Origin: Novosphingobium sp. AP12
GTDB taxonomy: Bacteria; Pseudomonadota; Alphaproteobacteria; Sphingomonadales; Sphingomonadaceae
DNA length: 64,000 bases
Assembly: GCF_000281975.1 (NCBI RefSeq)
Contig: NZ_AKKE01000010.1
Location: forward strand, 22,344-86,343
Direction: 5' to 3'
Shown here: one piece after another, positions 54,362-63,600 of the stretch
Numbering within the stretch: the first letter of the stretch is position 1
How the letters are laid out: every line of letters begins with the position of its first letter
Program-made: the position numbers and the translations under genes
The notes under the pieces: generated by a model
What the model was told of the DNA's origin: nothing
Database searches by the model: none
What the model saw: the letters and a program-made list of their open reading frames with translations, nothing else

Positions 54362-55207
54362 TCAGTCGATCGCCCAGGGCTCCTCGCCCTCGAGCTTGGT
54401 GCGGTGCATCATGCGGCCGCACTCGGGATCGTAGGCCTCGGCGCGGTGCATGGTGCCGGTGTTGTCCCAGATCACCAGGTCGCCCACCGACCACTCGTGG
54501 CTATAGGTGAACTCCTCGGAGGTCGCCCATTCGCGCAGGCCGTGGATGATCCGCGCGCTCTCGAGGTGATCGACGTCGAGGACGTGGTGGCAGGTGCAGC
54601 CCAGCACCAGCGACTTGCGGCCCGAGGCGTGCTTCCACACCAGCGGCAGCACCTTCTCGCCGATGCCCTGCATGCCCTTGAGCTTGGCGAGGCTGGGTTC
54701 GGGCTCGTAGTAGAACAGCGAGGCCCAGGGACCGTGCAGCACGCGCATGTCCTCGTACCTGGCCTTGTCCTCGTCCGGCAGCGCATCGTAGGCGGCGTAG
54801 GTGTTCGAGAACCCGGTGTTGCCGGTGCCCTTGGGGCTCGGCACCTTGCACGAAAGCAGCGAGGCCAGGATCGGCACTTCGTTGCGGGTGCCGTCGATGT
54901 GCCAGTAGAGCGAGCCCTTGAGGTACTCGGCGGCGGCCGGGTTTTCCTTCACGTCGAGCGTGATCTTGCTCGGCGCGCCGTCGGCGCCTTCGGCTGCGTA
55001 TTCGCCCAGCGTCTTGGTGAAGGCGATCTGCTCGGCGTCGTCGAACTGGATTTCCGGAAACACGAGGATGCCGCGCGCTTCCAATTCCTCGCGGAGTTGG
55101 CCCGCGAGTTCGCCGGAAAGCAGCTCTTCCTTGGTGTTCAGGATGCGGCTGCCGATCTTCGGCTTGACGTGTTCGACCTTGAGCTTGGTCGTGGTTTCGA
55201 CCGACAT
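54362..55207 (-). CDS. TauD/TfdA-family 2-oxoglutarate dioxygenase
   Basis: Fe(II)/2-oxoglutarate-dependent dioxygenase. The 281-residue product has H103-x-D105 in YWHIDGT and the distal His with Arg in GTMHRAEAYDPECGRMMHRT near residue 255. The N-terminal double-stranded barrel region has ARGILVFPEIQF. The substrate is unknown; taurine, phenoxyacetate or a fatty/aryl ether are family options. It lies 138 bp downstream of a TetR regulator on the same strand, so control by it is plausible. Confidence 0.88.
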   Translation of the reverse strand: MSVETTTKLKVEHVKPKIGSRILNTKEELLSGELAGQLREELEARGILVFPEIQFDDAEQIAFTKTLGEYAAEGADGAPSKITLDVKENPAAAEYLKGSLYWHIDGTRNEVPILASLLSCKVPSPKGTGNTGFSNTYAAYDALPDEDKARYEDMRVLHGPWASLFYYEPEPSLAKLKGMQGIGEKVLPLVWKHASGRKSLVLGCTCHHVLDVDHLESARIIHGLREWATSEEFTYSHEWSVGDLVIWDNTGTMHRAEAYDPECGRMMHRTKLEGEEPWAID

Positions 55208-55296
55208 TGGGACTCTCCCGTGGTTGGGTCATCGTTCGGATGTGAGAACGCTGTTATCACATTTCCCAAACGCATGGGAGGGTCAAGCGTGGTTGC

Positions 55297-55313
55297 CCGA
55301 TCAGGCTGATCGG
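55297..55313. promoter_or_regulatory. Palindrome upstream of the dioxygenase gene
   Basis: CCGATCAG, one base, CTGATCGG. It lies in the 138-bp gap between the TetR gene end and the dioxygenase start. It may be the operator for the TetR protein or a weak terminator for that gene. Not tested. Confidence 0.4.
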
Positions 55314-55345
55314 CCGTGCAAGTCACCGCTGGCGCGGTATGTCGC

Positions 55346-55936
55346 TCAGTTCTCGGACGGCGCCAGGCGTTCGAGCCAGGTTTCGACGATGCGCATGGCC
55401 TCGGCATGGCCGGTGCTGACGCCCAGCCCCTCCTCCATCACGATCGCGCGGCCGATCCCTGCGAGGATGACGCTGAGGCCCGCTGCGTCGAAGCCCTCGA
55501 GCCGGTCGATGCGGTCTCCCAGGATGCGGCGGAAGATCTCGACTTGCCGCGCGCGCATCGCCTCGCTGTGCTCGGCCATGTATTCGCGCACGGCCGGGCG
55601 GTGGTTGGCGAGCGCCATGAATTCGAGCGCCATCGCGGTGCGGCTGGTGTCGGCGAAGAACTGCCAGAGCGCTCGCATCGGATCTTCGGAGGTCAGCGCC
55701 GCCTCGATCATGCGGTCGCTCTCGGCCGCGCCCTGCCGCGAGACTTCGACGAAGAGGTCGTCGGTGGTCGGGAAATAGTAATGGACCAGCGAAGGCTTGA
55801 GCCCTGCCCGGGCGGCGACGCGGCGGGTGCTGACGGAGGCGTAGCCCTCGTCCCGGATCAGCTGATTGGTCGCATCGACGATGAGCGCCCGCGTCGCGGA
55901 CGTCTCGGCTCCGACCCTGCGTGCTGCGCCTGCCAT
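55346..55936 (-). CDS. TetR-family transcriptional regulator
   Basis: A 196-residue regulator. The N-terminal helix-turn-helix reads LIVDATNQLIRDEGYASVSTRRVAARAGLKPSLVHYYFPTTDDLF, split here by residue position (about 18-62). The rest is helical ligand binding. It sits directly upstream of the TauD gene and may regulate it. The ligand is unknown. Confidence 0.9.
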   Translation of the reverse strand: MAGAARRVGAETSATRALIVDATNQLIRDEGYASVSTRRVAARAGLKPSLVHYYFPTTDDLFVEVSRQGAAESDRMIEAALTSEDPMRALWQFFADTSRTAMALEFMALANHRPAVREYMAEHSEAMRARQVEIFRRILGDRIDRLEGFDAAGLSVILAGIGRAIVMEEGLGVSTGHAEAMRIVETWLERLAPSEN

Positions 55937-56009
55937 AGTATTTCCCCTTTGTGACGGGCCTAGGGGCGCGGGGGCGCAAGATCAACCGGGGAGCACCGGA
56001 TTGACTTTT

Positions 56010-56024
56010 GTTCTCTTTTTGTTC
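56010..56024 (+). promoter_or_regulatory. LexA-type SOS box before the radical SAM gene
   Basis: GTTC (56010-56013), TCTTTTT, GTTC (56021-56024). This exact GTTC-N7-GTTC, with a T-rich spacer, is the alphaproteobacterial LexA consensus. It ends 11 bp before the ATG of the radical SAM gene. Confidence 0.8.
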
Positions 56025-56035
56025 ATTTGCGACTC

Positions 56036-57106
56036 ATGGAAACGATCAAGGGCAGAGGCGCAGTGAGCGGGGCGGCAAGCGCGCGCTTCAACCTGCCTGC
56101 CCGCGAGGCCGACGGGGACTGGCTCGACGATGCCGAAACGGTAGACGGACCCGGCCGCCACGCCCAGACCACCGTGACGGAAGAACATCCGCGCTCGATC
56201 CTCTCGTTCAATACCTCGCCCGACATAGGGTTCGACCGCTCGGTCAACGCCTATCGCGGCTGTGAGCATGGCTGCATCTACTGCTTCGCGCGGCCCATCC
56301 ACGCCTATCACGACCTCTCTCCCGGCCTCGATTTCGAGACGAAGCTGTTCGCCAAGCCGGCCGCCGCCAAGCTCCTGCGGGAGACGCTGGCCAAGCCCAG
56401 CTATAAGCCCGCGCCGATCGCCATGGGCACCAATACCGACCCCTACCAGCCGATCGAGACTCGCTATCGCATCACCCGCGACGTGCTCGAACTGTGCCTC
56501 GAAGTGGGCCATCCGGTGACAATCACCACCAAGTCCGACCGCGTGCTGCGCGACCTCGACCTGCTGGAGCAACTGGCGGCGCGAAACCTCGTCCATGTCG
56601 GCATCTCGGTCACCAGCCTCGATCCGGTGCTGTCGCAGAAGCTGGAGCCCCGCGCGGCGTCCCCTGCCAAGCGGATGGCGGCGCTCGGGCGGCTGGCGCA
56701 GGCAGGCGTGCCGGCCCACGTCTCGGTCGCCCCGGTGATCCCGGCGATTACCGACCATTTCCTCGAAGCGGTCCTCGAGGAAGCGGCGGCTCTGGGCGTG
56801 TTCTCGGCGACATGGATCATCGTGCGCCTGCCGCACGAGGTCGCGCCGCTGTTCCGCGAATGGCTGGACGCGCACTTCCCCGACCGCGCGGGGAAAGTCA
56901 TGGCGACGATCCGCTCGATGCGCGGCGGGCGCGACAACGACCCGGAGTTCTTCACCCGCATGCGCCCACAAGGCGTCTGGGCCGACCTGTTTCGCCGCCG
57001 CTTCCGCGTCGCCGCCACCCGCCTCGGCATGACCGGTCCGCGCATTGAACTGGACTGCGCGCAGTTCCGCCGGCCGTCGCTGGACGGTCAACTCTCGCTG
57101 TTATAG
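56036..57106 (+). CDS. Radical SAM protein, PA0069/SplB-like family
   Basis: A 356-residue radical SAM enzyme of the COG1533 (SplB-like, PA0069) group. The iron-sulfur cluster motif is C76-x3-C80-x2-C83 (RGCEHGCIYC), followed by GLDFETKLFAKPAA, MGTNTDPYQPIE, VTITTKSDRVLRDLDLL and VSVAPVIPAITD. The group includes photoproduct-lyase relatives, but these members are not proven to repair DNA. A LexA-type box just upstream suggests SOS control. A TTG three codons upstream was rejected in favour of the ATG at 56036. Confidence 0.88.
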   Translation: METIKGRGAVSGAASARFNLPAREADGDWLDDAETVDGPGRHAQTTVTEEHPRSILSFNTSPDIGFDRSVNAYRGCEHGCIYCFARPIHAYHDLSPGLDFETKLFAKPAAAKLLRETLAKPSYKPAPIAMGTNTDPYQPIETRYRITRDVLELCLEVGHPVTITTKSDRVLRDLDLLEQLAARNLVHVGISVTSLDPVLSQKLEPRAASPAKRMAALGRLAQAGVPAHVSVAPVIPAITDHFLEAVLEEAAALGVFSATWIIVRLPHEVAPLFREWLDAHFPDRAGKVMATIRSMRGGRDNDPEFFTRMRPQGVWADLFRRRFRVAATRLGMTGPRIELDCAQFRRPSLDGQLSLL

Positions 57107-57141
57107 CTTTGGGCATCGCCATCTCGAGGAGCCATGCGACG

Positions 57142-57675
57142 ATGATCCCGGCAATTCTTGCGATCCTGGCCGCCGAGCCCGCTACGGCCCGGTCGCCCGC
57201 CATCGACGCTGCCACCCTCGCCGCGCATCCCCCGGTAAAGACGGTGAACACGCCCCCGCCGGCACAACGGCGCGCGCGCCCCTACCCATCCTGCGCGGAA
57301 GGCTGCCTTTCCGCGATCGAGGCGGTGACTTATGCTTCCTACCTCGGCGACAAGGCGGGGGTCGCCGGGATATTCGACATGGCGGTGATCGAGGTCGGGC
57401 AACAGGACGGCATGTTCTATCTCAATTCCGAGAAGGACTACCGCGACCGCAACTGCCTGACCGTCGCCGTCACGCCGGGCGCCATGCGGGCGATCGCGGG
57501 GACGAACGACCTGGCGCAGATCCGCAAACGCCTGAACGGCCACCGCGTGATCGTGCGCGGCATCGCCCGGCAGGTCCGCATCGATTTCACGACCGGCGGC
57601 CAGCCCTCGGGCAAGTACTACTACCAAGTCCACGTCCGGGTCGCCGAAGCGGAGCAAGTCCACATCGCGACCTGA
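57142..57675 (+). CDS. Exported hypothetical protein
   Basis: A 177-residue protein of unknown function. The ATG at 57142 follows a GAGGAG site, whereas the longer frame starts at a TTG at 57109 without one. The first 16 residues (MIPAILAILAAEPATA) look like a signal peptide. The mature part has a CAEGC pair and a likely OB-like beta region (HRVIVRGIARQVRIDF, QPSGKYYYQVHVRVAEAEQV). It follows the radical SAM gene after 35 bp and may be co-transcribed. Confidence 0.65.
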   Translation: MIPAILAILAAEPATARSPAIDAATLAAHPPVKTVNTPPPAQRRARPYPSCAEGCLSAIEAVTYASYLGDKAGVAGIFDMAVIEVGQQDGMFYLNSEKDYRDRNCLTVAVTPGAMRAIAGTNDLAQIRKRLNGHRVIVRGIARQVRIDFTTGGQPSGKYYYQVHVRVAEAEQVHIAT

Positions 57676-57767
57676 TCTCCCCCCCGGACAATCCGCCCCG
57701 CCGCCGCAGGACTTGCCCTCCCCTTCCGGCCGCCCGAGGGTCGGCCGCAATGACACAAGGGACAGCC

Positions 57768-58565
57768 ATGGCCGACGACCCCATCCTGATCCAACGGCGG
57801 GGCGCGGCCGAGATCGTTTCGCTGAACCGCCCGCAGGCACTCAACACCCTCGACGAACCGCTGACCTTCGCGCTGCGTGACTATTTTGCCGGGCTGGCCG
57901 AACGCCTCGACGTGCGCGTCGTCGTGCTGCGCGCCGAGGGCCGGGCCTTCTGCGCCGGACTCGATCTCGGCGGGTGGGAGAACGACGGGTCGCGCGGCAC
58001 CCTGCAGCACTACTGGCGCCTCCAGCGCGCAATCACGGGCCTGCTCGAGCTGATGCGCGCCTGCCCGCAGCCGATCATCGGGCTCGGCCACGGCGCGGCC
58101 TGCGGAGCGGGCTTCTCGCTGCTGCTGGCGAGCGACGTGCGCTTCGGGACGAGCGACCTGCGCATGAACGCAGCTTACATCAAGGTCGGTCTGGGCGGCT
58201 GCGACCTTGGCTGCAGCTACTTCCTGCCGCGCCTGGTCGGAGCCTCGGTCGCGTCGGAATACATGCTGACAGGCCGTTTCATGACCGCCGACAAGGCGCT
58301 ATCGTGCGGGCTGCTGAGCGAGGTCGTGGCGCCCGATGCCCTGCTCGATACCGGGCTGGCGCTCGCGGAGGAGATGGCCGCCAACGCGCCGATGGGGCTG
58401 CGCCTCACCAAGGACGCGATCAACCGCAACCTCGATGCGCGCTCCCTGTCCGACGCGATGGCGCTGGAGGACCGCCAGCAGGTGATGATGCTGATGAGCG
58501 AGGATTTCGAAGAAGGCGTCGCTGCGTTCAGGGAGCGGCGCCCCCCGCAGTACCGCGACCGCTAA
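57768..58565 (+). CDS. Enoyl-CoA hydratase/isomerase (crotonase family)
   Basis: A 265-residue crotonase, the second in this window. Oxyanion-hole regions are FCAGLDLGGWEN and GHGAACGAGFSLLLASD. The catalytic region reads KVGLGGCDLGCSYFLPRLVG, with Asp where many hydratases carry Glu, so isomerase or other activity is possible. The ATG at 57768 has an AAGGGA site; an in-frame ATG at 57750 is less well placed. Substrate is unknown. Confidence 0.87.
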   Translation: MADDPILIQRRGAAEIVSLNRPQALNTLDEPLTFALRDYFAGLAERLDVRVVVLRAEGRAFCAGLDLGGWENDGSRGTLQHYWRLQRAITGLLELMRACPQPIIGLGHGAACGAGFSLLLASDVRFGTSDLRMNAAYIKVGLGGCDLGCSYFLPRLVGASVASEYMLTGRFMTADKALSCGLLSEVVAPDALLDTGLALAEEMAANAPMGLRLTKDAINRNLDARSLSDAMALEDRQQVMMLMSEDFEEGVAAFRERRPPQYRDR

Positions 58566-58627
58566 GGCAACCCCTGGTCCCGTTGCGCGTTGCTCCCGCC
58601 AAGAAACATAACGGACAGGAGCTTAGC

Positions 58628-58897
58628 ATGGCAGACGAAACCGTAGTCACTCCGCCTTCGGACGCCCCGGCAACGCACACCACGATCATCCACGAAAGCC
58701 CCCGTTCCAGCAGCGGCATGGGGATCATCATGGCGCTGATCCTGCTCGTCGTCGTGGTTGGCGGGATCTATCTGTTCACGCAGAACTCGAGCGAGAGCCG
58801 CAAGGATAACGCCATCGCGGAAGCCGCGGGCGACGTCGGCAATGCCGCCACCAAGGTCGGCGACGCGGCAGAGAACGCGGTGAACACCAGCAAGTAA
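58628..58897 (+). CDS. Small single-span membrane protein
   Basis: An 89-residue protein. One membrane segment (about 31-50, MGIIMALILLVVVVGGIYLF) follows a polar N-terminus, and a charged Ala-rich helical tail with AGDVGNAATKVGDAAENAV (periodic, amphipathic) faces the other side. An AGGAG site precedes the ATG. Unknown function. It lies just downstream of the crotonase gene and convergent with the ligase. Confidence 0.72.
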   Translation: MADETVVTPPSDAPATHTTIIHESPRSSSGMGIIMALILLVVVVGGIYLFTQNSSESRKDNAIAEAAGDVGNAATKVGDAAENAVNTSK

Positions 58898-58918
58898 GCA
58901 TCTGCCTGCCGGGGTGGA

Positions 58919-60517
58919 TCACTCCGGCAGGCGATAATCCCGGAACTGAAGGCGCAGGTCCTTCTTGCTGATCTTGCCGGTGCCGGTGTGCGGCAGGGCC
59001 TCGACGAATTCGATCGCATCCGGCAGCCACCAACGCGCCACGCGATCGGCAAGGAACACGAGCAGGGCTTCGACCGAAACCGCGCCGCCCGGTCGCCGAA
59101 CCACGACCAGCAGCGGGCGTTCGTCCCAGCGCGGATGGGCAACGGCAATGGCGGCGGCTTCAAGCACGTCAGGATGCGCGACAGCCGCGTTCTCCAGGTC
59201 GACCGAACTGATCCACTCGCCGCCTGACTTGATCAGGTCCTTGGTGCGGTCGGTGAGGCGTACCACCCCCTCCGCCGAGATTGCGGCGACGTCGCCGGTG
59301 TCGAACCAGCGATCTGAGCCGACCGTGTCCTCCTCCGCCTCGAAATAGCGCTTGACCGTCCAGGCCCCGCGCACCTGCAGCGCGCCCGGGGTGTCACCGT
59401 CGCGAGGCGCTTCGCTGAAAGGGTCGAATAGCGAGACGGCGCGCACTTCGCTGCCATAGACCGCGCGTCCCTGCCGCGACTTGCACGCGACCTGCTCGTC
59501 GAACGTCATAGCGTCCCACTCGGGCGGCTCGTAAGTCACCGTCGCGATCGGGGAGGTTTCGGTCATGCCCCAGGCTTGGACCACGCGAATGCCGCCGCGC
59601 ATCAGCCGCTCGACAACGCTGGCCGGGACCGCCGAGCCGCCCGAAAGCGCCATCTCGAAGGTGGGCATCGGCCTGCCCGTCCCCTCCATGTGCTCGAACA
59701 TCGAAAACCACACCGTCGGCACCCCACCGACATGGGTGACCTTCTCGGCGGAGATCAGGTCGCAGAGTACGGCGGCATCGGCGACCTGGCTGTAGACCAT
59801 CTTCGCCCCTGTCGCCGCGCAGGCCCAGGGCAGGCCCCAGTTGTTGGCGTGGAACATCGGCACGATCGGCAGCACGCACGAGCGCGGCTCGATGGCTAGG
59901 CATGCGGGCTGCAGCATCGACAGCGTGTGCAGCACGTTGGAGCGGTGCGAATAGAGCACGCCTTTGGGATCGCCCGTGGTGCCGCTGGTGTAGCAAAGCA
60001 TGCACGGCCCGCGCTCGTCGCCGGGGTTCCACAAAGCGTCGCCGTCTTCGACCGCGATCCAGTCGGCGAAGGTCACGGCATGGTGAGGGTCGTCGAAGCA
60101 GATGTAGTGCTCGATCGTCGGCCAGCGGTGCCGCATGCGCTCGACGATGGGGTGGAAGGCCACATCATATATCAGCACCCGGTCGCGCGCGTGATTGACG
60201 ATGTAGTCGAGCTGATCGTCGAACAGGCGGGGGTTGATGGTGTGGAGCACGCAGCCCGCGCCGGTGATACCGAACCAGCTGGCGAGGTGCCGTGCGTGGT
60301 TCATGGCCAGCGTGGCGACGCGGTCCTCGGGGTAGATGTCGAGCCGGCGCAGTGCCTGCACCATGCGCAGCGCGTCGCAGCGCAGGTCGTGCCAGTTGGT
60401 GCGTGACTGCGTGCCGTCGGCCCAGTGGGTAACGATCTCGCGCGTGGGATGCGCGCGCGCCGCGTGGTCGATAAGACCCGAGACGCGCATTTCCCAGTCC
60501 TGCATCCCGCCCAGCAC
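58919..60517 (-). CDS. AMP-binding acyl-CoA ligase (fatty acid type)
   Basis: ANL-superfamily adenylating enzyme that makes acyl-CoA from an acid, ATP and CoA. The 532-residue product has LCYTSGTTGDPKGV (motif I), IVPMFHANNWGLP, WGMTETSPIATV, WFDTGDVAAI, DRTKDLIKSGGEWISS and the C-terminal Lys motif TGTGKISKKDLR. The pattern resembles medium/long-chain acyl-CoA ligases. A GTG start at 60517 has a GGGAGA site; an in-frame ATG lies at 60505. It is 120 bp downstream of dnaE on the same strand, with a possible operator between. Confidence 0.9.
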   Translation of the reverse strand: MLGGMQDWEMRVSGLIDHAARAHPTREIVTHWADGTQSRTNWHDLRCDALRMVQALRRLDIYPEDRVATLAMNHARHLASWFGITGAGCVLHTINPRLFDDQLDYIVNHARDRVLIYDVAFHPIVERMRHRWPTIEHYICFDDPHHAVTFADWIAVEDGDALWNPGDERGPCMLCYTSGTTGDPKGVLYSHRSNVLHTLSMLQPACLAIEPRSCVLPIVPMFHANNWGLPWACAATGAKMVYSQVADAAVLCDLISAEKVTHVGGVPTVWFSMFEHMEGTGRPMPTFEMALSGGSAVPASVVERLMRGGIRVVQAWGMTETSPIATVTYEPPEWDAMTFDEQVACKSRQGRAVYGSEVRAVSLFDPFSEAPRDGDTPGALQVRGAWTVKRYFEAEEDTVGSDRWFDTGDVAAISAEGVVRLTDRTKDLIKSGGEWISSVDLENAAVAHPDVLEAAAIAVAHPRWDERPLLVVVRRPGGAVSVEALLVFLADRVARWWLPDAIEFVEALPHTGTGKISKKDLRLQFRDYRLPE

Positions 60518-60575
60518 CGTGTGTCTCCCGCTAACACGTCGCGCGAGGGTCCATGCGCTCTTTTCAACGAAGCGG

Positions 60576-60594
60576 ATTGTAAATTCGGTACAGT
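60576..60594 (-). promoter_or_regulatory. Candidate operator upstream of the acyl-CoA ligase
   Basis: ATTGTA (60576-60581) and TACAGT (60589-60594) form an inverted repeat with one mismatch around a 7-bp spacer. It lies 59 bp before the GTG of the ligase. Such sites suit TetR- or FadR-like repressors of acyl-CoA metabolism. The assignment is weak. Confidence 0.3.
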
Positions 60595-60636
60595 ATCCTC
60601 TGTAGGCAAACGCGCTTGCCCGGGGATGATGGGCCG

Positions 60637-63600
60637 TCAGGCCGCTAGCCGCACTCCCTCAGGCCCGCGCTTGGCGGTGAGCGAGACGTTCGAGATGCCC
60701 GTCACGCTCTGCAACTGCTCGGCGAACTCGCCGTCCAGCGCGAAGTCCCGGCCGAGGCGGATCTTCTGCTCGCGCCCCTGCCCCAGGTGCAGCGTGGCGA
60801 TCACCTCGCCACTGCCCTTGGCGCCCGGGCGCATCAGCAGCGCAAGTTCCTGCACCGCATCGATCCGGTCGATGTCGAGCTTGAGCACCATGCGCGCATC
60901 CGCCTTGACCTCTGCCAGGGGCCGACCACCTCGCACCGTAACGCGCGGCGGCTCGTCGGCGCTGGGCGAATCAAGTTCGACGTTGAGCAGGATGCAGGCG
61001 CCTTCCTTGGCCCAGCGCACGAAGTTCTCGACCATGCTCTCCTCGAAGCACGAGGCGGAGAAGTTGCCCGACTGGTCGGAGAAGTCGGCGAGCACGAAGT
61101 CCTTGCCGCGCTTGGTCTTCCGGCGCTGCACGTTCTCGACCATCGCGGCCATCACGGCGCCGGTTCTCCCGCCGCCGCCACCGCCCGCCATGAGGCTGCC
61201 GTAAGTGCGCGCCCCGTTGGCCGAGGCCACCGCGCGGTACTGCTCTACCGGGTGCGCGGCGAAGTAGAAGCCGAAGTTCTCGCGCTCCTTGGTCATCTGG
61301 TCGGTGCGGCTCCACGGCTCCGCATCGACGAGGCGCAGGCCCTGCTCGGCATGTTCCTCGCCGCCGAACAGTCCGTGCTGGCTGGAGTTGCGCTCCCGCG
61401 AGGAGCGGTCGGCTTCGGCGAGCAGCGTGTCTGCGTTGGCGAGCACCTTGGCGCGGTTGGGCTCGAGCGAATCGAACCCGCCCGCCGCGCCGAGGCTTTC
61501 GAGCTGGCGGCGGTTCATCGAGCCGGCCGGCGCGCGGCGGAACACGTCGTCGAGGCTTTCGAACGGGCCGTTCGCCATGCGCTCGGCGACGATCGCCTCC
61601 ATCGCCTTCTCGCCGACGTTGCGGATACCGGCTAGCGCATAGCGCACCGCGTGGCTCTCCGCCGTCTCTTCGACGATGAACTCGGCCTCCGACTTGTTGA
61701 TGTCGGGCGCCGCGAGTTCGATGCCGTTGCGGCGCATGTCGTCGACGAAGATCGCCAGCTTTTCGGACTGGTGCATGTCGAAGCACATGGCGGCGGCGTA
61801 GAATTCGTGCGGGTAGTGCGCCTTGAACCACGCGGTGTGATAGGCGAGCAGCGCGTAGGCGGCGGCGTGCGACTTGTTGAAGCCGTAGCCGGCGAATTTG
61901 TCGATCAGGTCGAACAGCTCGTTGGCCTTGCCCGGCTCGATGTCCGATTCGCGCTTGCAGCCTTCGACGAAGCGCTGGCGCTGCGCGTCCATCTCGGCCT
62001 GGACCTTCTTGCCCATGGCGCGGCGCAGAAGGTCGGCGTCGCCGAGCGAGTAGCCCGCCAGGATCTGCGCGGCCTGCATGACCTGCTCCTGGTAGACGAA
62101 GATGCCGTAGGTCTCGCCCAGGATCACCGAGAGCTTTTCGTGCGGGTATTCGATGGCTTCGAGGCCGTTCTTGCGGCGGCCGAACAACGGGATGTTGTCC
62201 ATCGGGCCCGGACGGTAGAGCGAGACGAGCGCGATGATGTCGCCGAAGTTGGTCGGCTTCACCGCCGCCAGGGTGCGGCGCATGCCTTCCGATTCCAGCT
62301 GGAACACGCCCACGGTGTCGCCGCGCTTGAGCAGTTCGTAGACCGAAGGGTCGTCCCAGCCCAGCGTCGAGAGGTTGATGGTGATCCCGCGCCGCGCCAG
62401 TAGCTCGCCCGCCTTGTGCAGCACCGACAGCGTCTTGAGGCCGAGGAAGTCGAACTTCACGAGCCCGGTGTCCTCGACATATTTCATGTCGAACTGGGTT
62501 ACCGGCATGTCGGAACGCGGGTCGCGGTAGAGCGGCACCAGCTGCGCCAGCGGACGGTCGCCGATGACCACGCCCGCCGCGTGGGTGGACGAGTTGCGCG
62601 GCAGTCCCTCCAGCTGCACCGCGAGGTCGACGAGGCGCCGCACGTCGGGGTCGCTGTCGTATTCGCGGCGGAACTCGGGCACCGGCCCGTCCTTCGTCAC
62701 GCCGTGCTGCTTGCGGCCGTTGATCGTCTCGGTCAGCGTCCACGGGTCGGTCGGATGGTTGGGCACCATCTTGCACAGCGAATCGACGCGGCCGTAGCTC
62801 ATCTGCAGGATGCGCCCGCAGTCGCGCAGCACCGCGCGGGCCTTCATCTTGCCGAAGGTGATGATCTGCGCGACGTGGTCGCCGCCGTACTTGGCCTGGA
62901 CGTAGCGGATCACCTCGCCGCGCCGGGTTTCGCAGAAGTCGATGTCGAAGTCGGGCATCGACACGCGCTCGGGGTTGAGGAAGCGTTCGAACAGCAGGCC
63001 CAGCTTGAGCGGGTCGAGGCCGGTGATGGTCAGCGCCCAGGCGACCACCGAGCCGGCGCCCGAACCACGGCCCGGGCCCACCGGAATGCCGTTGTCGTTC
63101 GACCACTTGATGAAGTCGGCGACGATCAGGAAGTAGCCGGGGAAGCCCATGCCGACGATGATCTTGACCTCGAAATCGAGGCGGTCGGCATAGACGAGGA
63201 AGTCCTCGGTGACGCCCTTTTCGCGCAAGGCTTCGTACGCGGCGACGCGCGCATCGCCCGCCAGCGCCATCGCCTCGTCGAGTTCGGTTTCGGTGACCTC
63301 GGGCCAGTAGGGCGCGAGGCGGGCCGCGAGGCCGCGGCGCGAATCGTCGGCGAGCATCCGCGCCTCGCCCTCGCGGTCACCGGCGAGGCTTGGCAGCAGC
63401 GGCTTGCGCCTGGGCGGCGCAAAGGCGCAGCGCTGCGCGACGACGAGCGTGTTGGCGAGCGCTTCAGGCAGGTCGGCGAACAGCTCCTGCATCGTCGCGA
63501 CCGGCTTTACCCAGCGTTCGGAGGAAGAGCGCTGGCGGTCGGCGGCGTCGATGTGGGTGGAGTTCGCGATGCACAGCAGCGCGTCGTGCGCGGCGTGGAA

